DNA of 64,000 nucleotides, taken from NCBI RefSeq assembly GCF_025362475.1, contig NZ_JANYGH010000071.1:1-64000 (forward strand), written 5' to 3'. The stretch's first letter is position 1; each line of letters opens with the position of its first letter. Positions 1 to 10,137 of the stretch are shown one piece after another. The notes under the pieces are model-generated. The model saw nothing but the letters and a program-made list of their open reading frames with translations, was not told the origin of the DNA and did not search any database. Origin of the DNA: Mucilaginibacter sp. (lineage in GTDB: Bacteria > Bacteroidota > Bacteroidia > Sphingobacteriales > Sphingobacteriaceae). Made by a program: the position numbers and the translations under genes.

Positions 1-145
1 GGACCTGTCAGTCTGAGCCTGTCGAAGACTCGCGCGGAGAGGCCTTTGCCCGCTATCCTTCGACAGGCTCAGGATGACAGCCATTTTTGTTACGTCATTT
101 CCCCTTCAGAGGCCACCGGATTTTACCACTCAGGATGACAAACCT
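1..145. repeat. Dispersed palindromic repeat element, copy 1 (cut by window edge)
   Basis: The core is an imperfect hairpin at 6-80 whose inner arms CTGAGCCTGTCGAAG (13-27) and CTTCGACAGGCTCAG (58-72) are perfect complements. The flank running on to about 145, including a CCATTTTTGTTACGTCATTT stretch, is also repeated almost unchanged at 40.03 kb and 40.29 kb, and in inverted orientation at 41.6 kb. The whole unit, not just the hairpin, is therefore repeated. The rest of the gap to 339 contains shorter degenerate copies of the flank and no credible gene. Confidence 0.85.
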
Positions 146-339
146 TGTAAAACGTCATTTTGCCTTCAGAGTTTCGCGAAATTTTATCAACTCAGGATGA
201 CAAGACTTTTAAAGCGTCGTTTTCTCTTCAGAGTTTGGCAAATTTTATACCTCTTACTGCAATGAGGTGGGTACATTGAAATGTGAGTTGATAGTCAGAT
301 ATTTGGAATAGGACGCCTTTTTGCTGGCAGCCCTCTTAA

Positions 340-3300
340 TTACGCCCCAACCAGCCCCGCCATCTCATTCAAGAACAGTAACGCCTGGTCAATACTGTGT
401 ACTCCTTCCACGCTAAGGCGCAAAGTGTTTTTAACTTCTTTTAAATTGGTGCGGCGTGGGTTACCTTGCACAAAGGCCAATACGTTATGGAAGGCCTCTG
501 TTTCAAAATAAGTTGATTGCTGGTCGGTTATAAAGTAGCCGCGTAATACATTTTTTTTTAAGGAGATCTTTTCAAATCCAATAGCTTTGCCCATCCATTG
601 CAGGCGCATGGTATTCAGCAAATCATGTACCTGTGGTGGTATCGGTCCAAAACGATCGTGTAATTGCTGCTGAAAGGCCGATAATTCAACCTCAGATTCC
701 AGCTTGGATAGTTCGGTGTATAGGTTATATCGCTCGGCTATATTGGTTACGTATTCATCAGGAATTAATATCTCCTGGTCGGTATCTATTTGGGTAAAGG
801 AGATGTATGGCCTTGGCTTATCATCGGGGAAAACGCCTTTAAACTCATCATCCTTTAATTCCTGGATAGCTTCATCCAATATCTTGTGATACATTTCGAA
901 GCCTATTTCGGCAATAAAACCGCTTTGCTCGGCACCAAGCAGGTTTCCGCTGCCGCGGATGTCCAGATCGCGCATGGCTACGTTAAAGCCGCTGCCCAGG
1001 TCACTAAACTCTTCAATGGCGCTCAGGCGCTTGCGGGCCTCGCTGGTAAGCGTTGATAAAGGAGGGCTCAACAGGTAGCAATAGGCTTTTTTATTGCTCC
1101 TGCCCACGCGTCCGCGCATTTGGTGCAGATCGCTCAGGCCAAACATATGGGCGTAGTTAATGATGATGGTGTTAGCGTTCGGAATATCCAGGCCGGCCTC
1201 AATAATGGTAGTGGCCACCAACACATCATACTCATGGTTCACAAACTTCAGCATCACATCTTCCAGTGCATCGCCTTCTAACTGTCCGTGCGCAATCCCA
1301 ATGCGGGCTTTTGGCACCAGTTTACGGATCATTCCGCCCAACTGAGGCAAATCGGCAACACGGTTGTGAATAAAAAAGATCTGCCCGTCGCGCTCAATCT
1401 CAAATTCAACGGCCTCTTTTATGAGCTTGTCATTAAACACATGCAGCTCAGTAACTACAGGCTGCCTGTTTGGCGGAGGGGTTGATATGATAGAAAGGTC
1501 ACGTGCACCCATCAGCGAGAAATGCAGCGTACGGGGTATAGGTGTAGCGGTAAGCGTAAGCGTATCTACATTGGCGCGCATTTGTTTCAGCTTCTCTTTG
1601 GTTGATACGCCAAACTTCTGCTCTTCGTCAATGATCATCAACCCCAAATCCTTAAACTTTACGTCCTTACTCACCAGACGGTGTGTGCCTATAATGATAT
1701 CTACCTTGCCATCCTTCAGCTTATCTAAGGTATCCTTGATCTGCCTGCTGGTTTTAAACCGGTTGATGTAATCAATATTAGCCGGGAAGCCTTTTAGTCT
1801 ATCGGTAAATGTTTTGTAATGCTGGGCTGCTAAAATAGTGGTAGGCACTAATATGGCTACCTGTTTGCTATCGGCAACGGCCTTAAATGCCGCGCGAATG
1901 GCAACCTCTGTTTTACCAAAGCCCACGTCGCCACATATCAGCCTATCCATAGGATGCGGCGATTCCATATCCTTTTTAAAATCGGCAGTAGCTTTTTCCT
2001 GGTCTGGGGTATCCTCATAAATGAAGGATGCTTCAAGTTCGGTTTGCAGGTAACTATCGGGCGAAAAGGCATTGCCATGCTGTGCTTTACGCAGTGCATA
2101 AAGCTTGATCAGATCGCGGGCGATGTCTTTAACTTTTTTTTTTGTAGTTTTTTTAAGTCTCTCCCAGGTATCGGTACCCAATTTGTTCATTTTGGGTACA
2201 GTACCCTCCTTACCGCTGTATTTGGAAATGCGGTTAAGCGAGTTGATGTTTACGTAAAGCAAGTCGTTATCGGCATATATCAACCGGATCATTTCCTGTT
2301 GTTTGCCATTAACTTCCACTTTTTCCAGGCCGGCGTATTTGCCAATGCCATGGTCAATATGGGTTACGTAATCGCCGGGTTTAAGGTCGCGCAGTTCTTT
2401 CAGGGTGATAGCCTGCGAACGCTGGTAACCTTTTTTGAGCTTATATTTATAATAACGATCAAAAATCTGGTGGTCAGTATAGCAGGCCAGTTTTTGCTCC
2501 TGGTCCACAAACCCTTCCCTTATCGAAATGCTTACCGGGGTAAATTTTGCTGTTTTATCCAGGTCATCCAAAATGGCATAAAGCCTTTCTACCTGCCTGG
2601 AAGAGTCGGTAAGGATAAAGTTTTGAATTTTCTCCGTCTCGTTATTTTTAAAATTATGGATAAGCAGCGTAAAATCTTTATTAAAAGATGGCTGCGGACG
2701 CATATCAAAATTGATGGCTGCGCTTGGCTGATAAAAAAATTGTTTACCAAATTCAACAACCGGGAAATCATGCAGCTGATCGGCAATCAGTTTCTCGTCT
2801 GTAAAGCCAAATTTAGGGTCTATCCAGTCCGGGTTCTGCGTTTTTTCATCAGCAGATAGGGCCTTCCATAAATTGGTTGCCTTTTTAAAACCGCTTTGGA
2901 TAATATCCAGCGTAAACTGTACATCTTTTATCCAAATCTGCGTGCCTGCATCCACATATTCTAACAGGGAGATGTTACTTTCTGTTAAAAATTTAGATTG
3001 CACATTGGGCACAATAGTGATGGTTTTTACCTGCTCAACAGATAGCTGGCTTTCAATCTCAAACGTGCGGATTGATTCAATAAAATCGCCAAAGAACTCT
3101 ACACGGTAGGGCAGGTTATGCGAAAACGAGAAAATATCAACAATGCCACCCCTTACAGAAAACTGGCCCGGTTCGTAAACAAAGTCAACCCGGTCAAAAT
3201 CGTATTCAATTAAAAACTCATTAATAAAATCGATACTTAGCTTATTGCTAACGGCAATCTCAAGTGTGTTTTTTTCAAGGGATGCACGGTCTATAACTTT

Positions 3301-3693
3301 TTCGGCGAGTGCTTCAGGGTAGGTAACAATCAGCTGGCCAAACTCAGACGAATGGTTAAGCTCATTCAATACCTCGGCACGGGCAAGCACGTTGCTGCTA
3401 TCGGGCTGGGTAAATTCAAATGGCTTGCGGTATGATGAGGGGAAAAGTAATACCTCTTTACCGGTAAGGTTCTCCAGGTCGGCCTGGAAATAGCCGGCCT
3501 CTTCGCGTTCGGGCAATACAAACACCATGTGTTTGTGCTGTAAAAAATACAATGCTACCGCCATGGCCGCATCACTTGACCCGACTAAACCACGAAGTTG
3601 TACCCTTGGATTTTTGGAAGCATTAAGCGCGGTGGCCAATGCCTTAATCCGGTCATCAACTTTATATCTATCTAATATATCACGGATGTTCAA
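340..3693 (-). CDS. mfd: Transcription-repair coupling factor Mfd
   Basis: Mfd is an ATP-driven DNA translocase that removes RNA polymerase stalled at lesions and recruits UvrA. The 1117-residue length is normal for the family. An N-terminal UvrB-like region is followed by the RNA polymerase-interacting region, the SF2 motor and a C-terminal TRCF domain. Visible motor motifs are the Walker A GDVGFGKT near residue 590, the DEEQ box near residue 688, TATPIPRTL, and the helicase motif VI region HQMRGRVGR. The ATG start is supported by the usual MNIRDIL-type opening. It stands alone on this strand, divergent from the DUF4199 gene. Nothing looks degenerate. Confidence 0.97.
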   Translation of the reverse strand: MNIRDILDRYKVDDRIKALATALNASKNPRVQLRGLVGSSDAAMAVALYFLQHKHMVFVLPEREEAGYFQADLENLTGKEVLLFPSSYRKPFEFTQPDSSNVLARAEVLNELNHSSEFGQLIVTYPEALAEKVIDRASLEKNTLEIAVSNKLSIDFINEFLIEYDFDRVDFVYEPGQFSVRGGIVDIFSFSHNLPYRVEFFGDFIESIRTFEIESQLSVEQVKTITIVPNVQSKFLTESNISLLEYVDAGTQIWIKDVQFTLDIIQSGFKKATNLWKALSADEKTQNPDWIDPKFGFTDEKLIADQLHDFPVVEFGKQFFYQPSAAINFDMRPQPSFNKDFTLLIHNFKNNETEKIQNFILTDSSRQVERLYAILDDLDKTAKFTPVSISIREGFVDQEQKLACYTDHQIFDRYYKYKLKKGYQRSQAITLKELRDLKPGDYVTHIDHGIGKYAGLEKVEVNGKQQEMIRLIYADNDLLYVNINSLNRISKYSGKEGTVPKMNKLGTDTWERLKKTTKKKVKDIARDLIKLYALRKAQHGNAFSPDSYLQTELEASFIYEDTPDQEKATADFKKDMESPHPMDRLICGDVGFGKTEVAIRAAFKAVADSKQVAILVPTTILAAQHYKTFTDRLKGFPANIDYINRFKTSRQIKDTLDKLKDGKVDIIIGTHRLVSKDVKFKDLGLMIIDEEQKFGVSTKEKLKQMRANVDTLTLTATPIPRTLHFSLMGARDLSIISTPPPNRQPVVTELHVFNDKLIKEAVEFEIERDGQIFFIHNRVADLPQLGGMIRKLVPKARIGIAHGQLEGDALEDVMLKFVNHEYDVLVATTIIEAGLDIPNANTIIINYAHMFGLSDLHQMRGRVGRSNKKAYCYLLSPPLSTLTSEARKRLSAIEEFSDLGSGFNVAMRDLDIRGSGNLLGAEQSGFIAEIGFEMYHKILDEAIQELKDDEFKGVFPDDKPRPYISFTQIDTDQEILIPDEYVTNIAERYNLYTELSKLESEVELSAFQQQLHDRFGPIPPQVHDLLNTMRLQWMGKAIGFEKISLKKNVLRGYFITDQQSTYFETEAFHNVLAFVQGNPRRTNLKEVKNTLRLSVEGVHSIDQALLFLNEMAGLVGA

Positions 3694-3851
3694 ACTGCTG
3701 CAAATGTACGCAAAAAAGCCCTTTTTAATAAATCCTTATAAATTGTATAAATCAATGCAAACAATATGCAGATTTAATTACTTTTTAATTATAAATTCAA
3801 GGAATATTTCCTCGGAATTCGACCTAAATTTTCAACTAAAATTAAATCATC

Positions 3852-4259
3852 ATGAAGAATGCAGTTTTATGGGGTGGCTTTATCGGCGTATTAAGTATTA
3901 TCTGGATGTTTGTTTCGCACTCCATGGGGGTAACGCCGCTTAAGGATACCGTGGCCCCATTTGAATATTTTTCGGTCCTGATCCCTGCGGCCGGGTTGTT
4001 TATTGGCATCTGGAGCTATCGTAAAACCGATTGTAAAGGCCAGATGGGCTTTTTAGAAGCATTGATACAAAGCTTTAAGATACTAATTGCCGGTGGAGCA
4101 ATAACCGTTTTTGGGGCCATATTGTATTTTAGCTACGTGTCAACAGACAATACCTTGCGTGACTTCTCGGGCCGCATATTCGGAGCCCTGCTGGTTGGTG
4201 TATTATTGGCGTTTGCAGTATCTTTACTGTTCACCAATAAATCAAATAAAGTTGATTAA
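3852..4259 (+). CDS. DUF4199 family membrane protein
   Basis: This 135-residue protein is mostly hydrophobic, with about four predicted membrane spans and short polar loops. The pattern of an early Trp/Met-rich span, a central IGIWSYRK loop and a QSFKILIAGG segment matches DUF4199, a family frequent in Bacteroidota whose function is unknown. It is the first gene of a probable pair: the DUF2752 frame begins inside its last codons. No enzyme motif is visible, and a function should not be inferred beyond an inner-membrane location. Confidence 0.8.
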   Translation: MKNAVLWGGFIGVLSIIWMFVSHSMGVTPLKDTVAPFEYFSVLIPAAGLFIGIWSYRKTDCKGQMGFLEALIQSFKILIAGGAITVFGAILYFSYVSTDNTLRDFSGRIFGALLVGVLLAFAVSLLFTNKSNKVD

Positions 4260-4560
4260 ACAGCTTTTTTCAAAATACTTTGAGCTTGCTTTTTGGATAA
4301 TCGCGATGTTGTGCCTGACTTTTACTTCGCCGCAGGCCACATCGCATTTTACTTTATGCCCATTAAAATTATTGGGCGTAACCTGGTGCCCGGGCTGTGG
4401 CCTGGGGCATTCTATCATCTACCTGTTTCACGGGCAAATTAAAAACTCTCTTCATGCCCATTGGCTGGGCATACCTGCGGTACTGGTAATTTTTCACCGG
4501 ATATATGTGATAAGTAGCCTCCGCTTTTTTTCTTCAACGCAGAAAAAGTTCATCCGATAG
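4252..4560 (+). CDS. DUF2752 domain protein
   Basis: A small membrane protein with the DUF2752 signature CPLKLLGVTWCPGCGLGHS, in which Cys pairs precede a hydrophobic segment. The family is widespread and its role is not established. I chose the TTG at 4252, which overlaps the DUF4199 stop by 8 bases and gives 102 residues starting LIKQLFSKY. An ATG at 4306 would remove most of the first hydrophobic span and is less attractive, although it still keeps the cysteine motif. Translational coupling with the upstream gene is likely. Confidence 0.75.
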   Translation: MIKQLFSKYFELAFWIIAMLCLTFTSPQATSHFTLCPLKLLGVTWCPGCGLGHSIIYLFHGQIKNSLHAHWLGIPAVLVIFHRIYVISSLRFFSSTQKKFIR

Positions 4561-4730
4561 CACAGGTTTTTGTCTCGATTCCTGACGCTAATCTCTTGAT
4601 TCTATTTTCACCGCCAAAACTCAGTATTTCACCGACTTGTTTCCCCCGCTAACCTATAAGGCGTAGGTGTTTATGGTGTGCAGGCATACCTTTATATCAT
4701 AAAACAAACACAAACTTAATCTTTAATAAG

Positions 4731-5093
4731 ATGGACTCTTACCCAAACCCATATATGATGTTCGACGGCGTAACTCCCGAAGAATTTGCCTTTTTACAAC
4801 AGGCCACAGCATCACTGAATGAAAATCAGATAAAATATTTTATGAGCATTTACTACGGCAAACGCAGAAACCCCCAGGATTTAATGCTGGCTACCTTATT
4901 GGGTTTTGTAGGTGCAGCCGGCGTTCAACGTTTTCTTACCGATCAGATAGGTATGGGATTGCTATACTTTTTCACCGCCGGCTTTTGCTTTATCGGTACC
5001 ATTGTTGATTTGATCAACTATAAAAACATAGCCAACGAATACAATCAAAAAATGGCTTTTGAAAGTTTCAACATCGTTAAAATGAGCAACTAA
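4731..5093 (+). CDS. TM2 domain membrane protein (copy 1)
   Basis: The 120-residue protein has a polar N-terminal half with a conserved TPEE.FLQQAT..LNENQ segment. Two membrane spans follow, connected in the TM2 manner: a glycine-rich first span ending AGVQRF, then QIGMGLLYFFTAGFCFIGTIVDL. TM2 proteins are small integral membrane proteins of unclear role. A close paralogue lies at 28168-28530 on the other strand and shares the N-terminal helix as well as the TM2 part. A strong terminator follows. Confidence 0.85.
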   Translation: MDSYPNPYMMFDGVTPEEFAFLQQATASLNENQIKYFMSIYYGKRRNPQDLMLATLLGFVGAAGVQRFLTDQIGMGLLYFFTAGFCFIGTIVDLINYKNIANEYNQKMAFESFNIVKMSN

Positions 5094-5134
5094 GATCCCC
5101 ATAGAGGGCTTCAGTTTCAACTATATATACAATG

Positions 5135-5169
5135 AAAAAATCCACCTTCTGTTATGGGGTGGATTTTTT
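5135..5169 (+). terminator. Rho-independent terminator after TM2 gene
   Basis: AAAAAATCCACC (5135-5146) pairs with GGTGGATTTTTT (5158-5169), with a short loop and a T-run. It lies about 40 bases after the TM2 stop. The A-run on the other side means it could also stop transcription on the minus strand. Confidence 0.85.
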
Positions 5170-5249
5170 GTTTTTCAAAAAGGCCTATCAGAGCTTCGCG
5201 GGCTCGCCATGACAGGCCTTTTTGAAATTATTTTTCTTGATTCTTTTCT

Positions 5250-6902
5250 CTACTTTCCCATTGCTTTATCCCTTACCGCTTTGAATTCAGATCCTGGTTT
5301 CCAACCGGGGAAGGTGGTTTCGTTACCCAGTTTTGTACCTACCCTGAAAAGGATATCGGCTACCTGGGCCATGCCCGTAGCATCCATATCGCTGCTGTAG
5401 TTATCTGCCTGCTGGTGATAGCGCAGCTCGCCATATTCTTTTTGCTTATCGGCACCATAGGTCGCTCCCTGCGTTTTGCTGATACTGCCATTGTTGATAT
5501 CAAGCGCAGGTACACCAAGCTTGGCAAAGTTAAAATGATCTGAGCGGTAATAACTGCCAGAACCCGGTGTCCGGTCGCCAACTACAGTTAGCCCATCCTG
5601 TTTGGAAAAATCGGCCACATAATCTTCCAGGTCGTTTTGGCCTTTGCCGGTGATGGCAATGTCTTTGGTTTCGCCATAGCTGCCCAATGCGTCCATATTG
5701 AGGTCGGCTACAGTTTTATTGAGCGGGTAAACCGGGTGGGTTGCGTAGTATTCTGAACCCAGCAAGCCCTGTTCTTCGCCGGTAACGGCAAGAAAAACAA
5801 TAGATCGCTGTGGTTTTTCCTTTGCGTTTTTAAATGCATTGGCTACGCTAATGATAGCGGCAACACCGCTTGCATTATCAACCGCACCGTTGTAAATGCT
5901 GTCGCCTTTGGCATCCGGCTTGCCAACACCAAGGTGATCCCAGTGGGCAGTATATAATATATATTCATTAGGCCTTGCGCTACCTTTTAGGGTGCCTATA
6001 ACATTACGCGATGTGGAGTATTTTAATTTATTGCTGATGCTTAAAGAAATATCCCTGTTTAGCGGGATGGCCTTAAATCCTTTTTGGCGGGCAATGGCGC
6101 GGATATCGCCGGTTACACCTGCATCTGCCAGGAGTTGTTTGGCGGCATCCTCGCTCATCCAGCCTTCTACCTTACAGCGGGACATGTGCTTATCGTTTTG
6201 CTGCAGGTAAAGTTTTGCACCTGTGAAACTGTTTTGAACTACTTTCCAGCCATAGCTTGCCGGGGCTGTTTGGTGCACAATGATCACGCCGGCGGCTCCT
6301 TGCCGGGCGGCTTCCTCATATTTGTATGTCCAGCGGCCATAATAGGTCATGGTGTCACCTTTGAAAAAGTCGGAGTGCCCAGACTTAAATCCCGGATCAT
6401 TAACCAGCACAATTACAGTTTTACCTTTTACATCTAATCCTGCATAATCATTCCATCCGTATTCTGGTGCAATAACACCATAGCCGGCAAATATCAATGG
6501 CGACTTTTTTAGTTCGAGCGCATTTACTTCCTGGCGGGTTGAGGCTACAAAATCAGTAGTGGCATGCAGGCTCATTGGTGTTTTACCGCCGCTGATCTCC
6601 ATGGTTTCTGATGGTGTGCTGGTGATCTCCACCATCGGCACATCCTGAAAATAACTGCCATTGTTACCCGGCTCTAATCCGGCTTTTTTGAACTCAGAAG
6701 AGATGTAGGCAACTGCCTTGTTTTCACCCTCGGTAAAGGGTTTGCGGCCCATTAATGAATCGGCTGCTAATACAGCAATCTGTGCTTTAATTTCATCGGG
6801 AGTTATCGCCTTTTCTGCTTCCTTAGTTTTGGTGTCCTGACTGCAGCCTGTAAACAAAGCCCCGCCGGTTAGCAGTAAAAAACAAGTATGTTTGATGTTC
6901 AT
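5250..6902 (-). CDS. M28 family zinc aminopeptidase, lipoprotein
   Basis: Family M28 metallopeptidases remove N-terminal residues using two zinc ions. The N-terminus has a lipobox-like LFTGCSQ, so the mature protein is probably a lipoprotein beyond the inner membrane. A protease-associated (PA) insert occupies roughly residues 100-280. The catalytic domain shows the ligand motifs YTAHWDH near residue 320, NGAVDNASG, the Glu-Glu of AVTGEEQG near residue 375, MDALG, and YRSDHFNF near the C-terminus. All expected metal ligands are present. It lies 57 bases downstream of the GH53 gene on the same strand. The substrate cannot be read from the sequence. Confidence 0.92.
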   Translation of the reverse strand: MNIKHTCFLLLTGGALFTGCSQDTKTKEAEKAITPDEIKAQIAVLAADSLMGRKPFTEGENKAVAYISSEFKKAGLEPGNNGSYFQDVPMVEITSTPSETMEISGGKTPMSLHATTDFVASTRQEVNALELKKSPLIFAGYGVIAPEYGWNDYAGLDVKGKTVIVLVNDPGFKSGHSDFFKGDTMTYYGRWTYKYEEAARQGAAGVIIVHQTAPASYGWKVVQNSFTGAKLYLQQNDKHMSRCKVEGWMSEDAAKQLLADAGVTGDIRAIARQKGFKAIPLNRDISLSISNKLKYSTSRNVIGTLKGSARPNEYILYTAHWDHLGVGKPDAKGDSIYNGAVDNASGVAAIISVANAFKNAKEKPQRSIVFLAVTGEEQGLLGSEYYATHPVYPLNKTVADLNMDALGSYGETKDIAITGKGQNDLEDYVADFSKQDGLTVVGDRTPGSGSYYRSDHFNFAKLGVPALDINNGSISKTQGATYGADKQKEYGELRYHQQADNYSSDMDATGMAQVADILFRVGTKLGNETTFPGWKPGSEFKAVRDKAMGK

Positions 6903-6959
6903 GAGTGTTGTGTTTTTTCAAATGTAAGTAAATGGAGGCTCATTGTGCAACAGGCCAGC

Positions 6960-8372
6960 TCATGGTTTGATGTTGTACTTTTTAACAATACCGGGGTAAA
7001 CATCTATGAACGAGTTTGATTTTCCGTTGCGATCAAATATCTGTTCCCAGGTACTTAATGGTTCCCAAATGAATGAACCAATACCCTTGCCGCCCGGAAC
7101 GGTGAAGGCAATATCATTAACTTCTTTTTTTAGCTGGGTATACTCCGCAACCATAATCTGCTTGTTGTAGCGTTTAGATAGATCGGCCATGTTGGCTTTC
7201 AGGTCATCGGGTGTACCGTGCCATTTGGGATAATAAGATAAGCCAATTACATCAAAGGGTAAATTACGCGCTGTCATGTTATCCATAAAAAAGCGCGACT
7301 CGAGACTTTGCCCGCCCAAAGCAATGTGCACCATAATTATTGTTTTTGGGCTAATTGCTTTCACCCCTTTTGTTCCCGCATATATCAACTGAGCCAAACT
7401 ATCCAGGTTATTGATCTGCCCATCGGGCCATATCATACCATGGTTTATTTCGTTGCCAACCTGTACCATATCGGGCGTGGTGCCTTGATCCTTTAGTTGT
7501 TGCATCACCATGGTGGTGTAATCCTGAACAGACTTTTTTAGGGTGGTGAAATCCTGGCCAACCCATGCTGCCGGTTTGTTTTGCTGCTGCGGATCGGCCC
7601 AATAATCGCTGTAATGAAAATCGAGCAGGAGTTTCATGCCTGCGGCTTTAACCCGTTTGGCCATTTGTTTGGTATGTTCCAGGTCGCAAAAGCCTTTATT
7701 GGGTGAGTAGCCTTTGGGGCCGGCAGGGGCATTAAATATCCTCAAACGGATATAGTTAAAACCATGCTCCTTTAGTATCTGAATCGCATCCTTTTCAACT
7801 CCCTTATCACTGAACCTGACGCCTTTGGCTTCCAGTTCGGGCAGGAAAGATATATCAGCCCCTAATATTTTATCTTTTACTGTTTTGGCTATGTATTTGT
7901 CATTAGTGACTTTATGGGGCACGCCCGGCTGCACCGTATGGATCTCGGTTGAGCCGGTCCATAAGCTATCAGATTTTGCCTCGAATTTTATGTGACCGAG
8001 CGTACGGCCGGCTATCACCTTAACCCAAAGCAGCCCGTTTTTTAAATTAGCCTGTGCCGCGGTATCAGCGATTTTAGCTCCTGCATCTTTTTTATCCTGA
8101 GTAGTAATTGCCGCGATATGGGCATCTCCCTGAACCGAAAACCGGATAAGATTGCCTGCCGTTTTTACTTCGTTGCCTTTGCTATCAATTACTACCACCT
8201 TTATCATGACATCATCGGTGCCGTTGGCCAGCATGGTGGTTTTATAGGGAGTAATCTGAACTTCGGCCGGTTGACCAGCTGGCTTTACGGCTCTGCGACG
8301 CTGAGCGGAGGCTGTTGAAACAACAAGCAGCAGGGCTATTACGGTAATACAATTGAAGAAATGCTTTTGCAT
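6960..8372 (-). CDS. GH53 arabinogalactan endo-beta-1,4-galactanase with N-terminal Ig-like domain
   Basis: GH53 enzymes cut beta-1,4-galactan side chains of pectin. A Sec signal peptide ending near TASAQ is followed by a beta-sandwich-like region (about residues 35-155) resembling Ig-like modules of other glycosidases. The catalytic barrel follows with GADISFLPELEAKG, NYIRLRIFNAP, MKLLLDFHYSDYWADP and MVQVGNEINHGM. The Glu of VGNEI (about residue 307) is the expected acid/base, and the Glu of MVAEYTQ (about residue 409) the expected nucleophile. No SusC/D pair is adjacent, so this is not a classical polysaccharide utilisation locus here. It may be cotranscribed with the M28 gene downstream. 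Confidence 0.92.
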   Translation of the reverse strand: MQKHFFNCITVIALLLVVSTASAQRRRAVKPAGQPAEVQITPYKTTMLANGTDDVMIKVVVIDSKGNEVKTAGNLIRFSVQGDAHIAAITTQDKKDAGAKIADTAAQANLKNGLLWVKVIAGRTLGHIKFEAKSDSLWTGSTEIHTVQPGVPHKVTNDKYIAKTVKDKILGADISFLPELEAKGVRFSDKGVEKDAIQILKEHGFNYIRLRIFNAPAGPKGYSPNKGFCDLEHTKQMAKRVKAAGMKLLLDFHYSDYWADPQQQNKPAAWVGQDFTTLKKSVQDYTTMVMQQLKDQGTTPDMVQVGNEINHGMIWPDGQINNLDSLAQLIYAGTKGVKAISPKTIIMVHIALGGQSLESRFFMDNMTARNLPFDVIGLSYYPKWHGTPDDLKANMADLSKRYNKQIMVAEYTQLKKEVNDIAFTVPGGKGIGSFIWEPLSTWEQIFDRNGKSNSFIDVYPGIVKKYNIKP

Positions 8373-8505
8373 AGAAATATAGTTGATTGCCTAAAGGTAG
8401 CGGTTTTATTGTGCGCCTTACCATTGAGAGGGGTAGCATGAACAACATCGCCGAATTTTTACAATTCAAATAACGGATGATCTTACAGTAAAAGATAAGC
8501 AGTTT

Positions 8506-9861
8506 TTAGTCTTTTTCTGTTGGATGGGGGCGGGGGAAACTGTTTTTTAAATGGGGCCTGCTCAGTAAAATTATTCGCCATGCTATTTCTGCGCTTAACA
8601 ATGCGGTTATAGCAAAGCCTGCCGCTGTTAATGCTTTTGGTGTTGAAGAAAGCGCCCCACCCAATGCCACCCCATAAACTATAAAAGGTAACAAAAGCAC
8701 AAGGCAAAGGCCCGTTATGCTTAATGGGATACGGAAAGGCCTTTTTTTATCCGGCTCCTTTATACGTAGCTGTACCAGGGCGATGTACTCTAATGACAAA
8801 CCAGCGCCATAAACGGTAACATCTATAATGAGCAGATCGGCAAAGGTCCAAAGAATCATAAAGCTTACTACCAATGAACAAATGATAATGGATACATAGG
8901 GTGTTTTAAAGCGTTTGTGCAGCTTGTTAAGGCCAGCTGGCAGTAAATGATCCTCGGCCATTACCTGGGGCACGCGTGATACTGATAATAATACCGCTGC
9001 ATAAATACCCAGCGTACTGGCCATGCCGCCAATGGCAATTGCCACGCCAAGCCATTTCCCGGCAATGAGCACGCCTAAAGCAGGGAAACCATTGTTTGTT
9101 AAGGTATCGTGATTGATGCCCGATTGCTGGGCTATCCAGGTGATAAAAAAGTAAACAACAATAACCAGGGCAAAGGCGATAAGCATAGATACCAGGTAGG
9201 AGCGCACCGGTTTTTCAACCTCCTCGGCATAGGTGGTAATGTTATCCCATCCCAGGCAATTCCACATTACGGTGTACAAAGCCATGCCAAACGATGGAAA
9301 TGTGAGCCCCTTTAATGATGGGGCAGGGATGGTTAATGGCCCCGAGTGGTGGCGGATTGCCAAAACAATTAAAATTAGCACGGGGGCCAATACTACAGCG
9401 CTTAAAAACAGGCTTACTTTTCCAACGGGTACTATCCCCAGTATATTTAACCCTCCTGATGCCCAGATGATGAGCAGGCAAACCGGTACCTGGTACTGCA
9501 GTAAAACCGGGTAAAAAAATGAAGCGTATTGTACAAAAAGTACGGGGTATATGGCCAGATCCACAAAAGTGTAAAGCCAGGTCCACCATCCCTCGTAAAA
9601 ACCCCAGCGCGTGCCTAATGCATATTTTACCCACTTGTAATAGCCCCCAGTTACCGGCATCATGCTGTTGAGTTCCAATACGGTGAAAATGGCAGGCACA
9701 TCCCATAAAAGAGGGGTGAGCAGCAGTATGGCCAATGCGGCGTGGTCGCCGGCATAAGTTAAAAGCGGCTCCAAACCATAAGGCCCGCCGGATACGGTGA
9801 AGAAGATAACAGCAACAAGCTGTACAGGCCTTATCTTTCTTAATGCAGCGGGTGATGGCAT
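8506..9861 (-). CDS. APC superfamily amino acid/polyamine permease
   Basis: About twelve hydrophobic spans over 451 residues. The first contains the APC unwound-helix signature FTVSGGPYGLEPL, where the substrate carboxylate normally binds, followed by a PVTGGYYKWV segment. This matches the amino acid/polyamine/organocation superfamily and looks closest to the polyamine/LAT-like branch. The substrate is not determinable from sequence. It is on the same strand as the GH53 gene but 133 bases away. The ATG at 9861 places MPSPAALRKIRPVQL just before the first span, as is usual. Confidence 0.88.
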   Translation of the reverse strand: MPSPAALRKIRPVQLVAVIFFTVSGGPYGLEPLLTYAGDHAALAILLLTPLLWDVPAIFTVLELNSMMPVTGGYYKWVKYALGTRWGFYEGWWTWLYTFVDLAIYPVLFVQYASFFYPVLLQYQVPVCLLIIWASGGLNILGIVPVGKVSLFLSAVVLAPVLILIVLAIRHHSGPLTIPAPSLKGLTFPSFGMALYTVMWNCLGWDNITTYAEEVEKPVRSYLVSMLIAFALVIVVYFFITWIAQQSGINHDTLTNNGFPALGVLIAGKWLGVAIAIGGMASTLGIYAAVLLSVSRVPQVMAEDHLLPAGLNKLHKRFKTPYVSIIICSLVVSFMILWTFADLLIIDVTVYGAGLSLEYIALVQLRIKEPDKKRPFRIPLSITGLCLVLLLPFIVYGVALGGALSSTPKALTAAGFAITALLSAEIAWRIILLSRPHLKNSFPRPHPTEKD

Positions 9862-10014
9862 AAGGTATAAAAATATAACTTAAGCCGTAATTATTGAAGT
9901 TTTGTAAGTTTTATTTAAAATGGGCTGAATGTGAAGCCCTTCAATGGCCTATTCTACCAATGGCGTTTTGCGAATTTTGCCTGTTATACTGGAAGGTGCA
10001 TGCCATTTAAAAGA

Positions 10015-10112
10015 TTTGTCATCCTGAACGATTTGAAGGATCTAATCGCAGACTTTACAAGGCGAAGAAGCCCGGCGAATAGCAGAGCCTTCAAATCGTT
10101 CAGGATGACAAA
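10015..10112. repeat. Palindromic GTCATCCTGAACG element
   Basis: A perfect 25-bp inverted repeat, 10015-10039 against 10088-10112, encloses a 48-base middle containing a second partial pairing. The outer arms begin with TTTGTCATCCTGAACG. It sits between the permease and rimM genes. It has no T-run typical of a terminator, but transcripts from either side would fold strongly here. Confidence 0.9.
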
Positions 10113-10137
10113 AGGTTTTACCCCGGCGGATACTGTT

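Noticed and set aside
1954..2859. A 301-codon open frame on the plus strand inside mfd
   Set aside because: It is wholly antisense to the well-supported mfd motor domain and its translation has no recognisable domain.
6960..9861. A galactan utilisation locus
   Set aside because: Only one glycosidase is present, with no SusC/SusD pair, galactosidase or regulator beside it; the permease is of an amino-acid/polyamine type.
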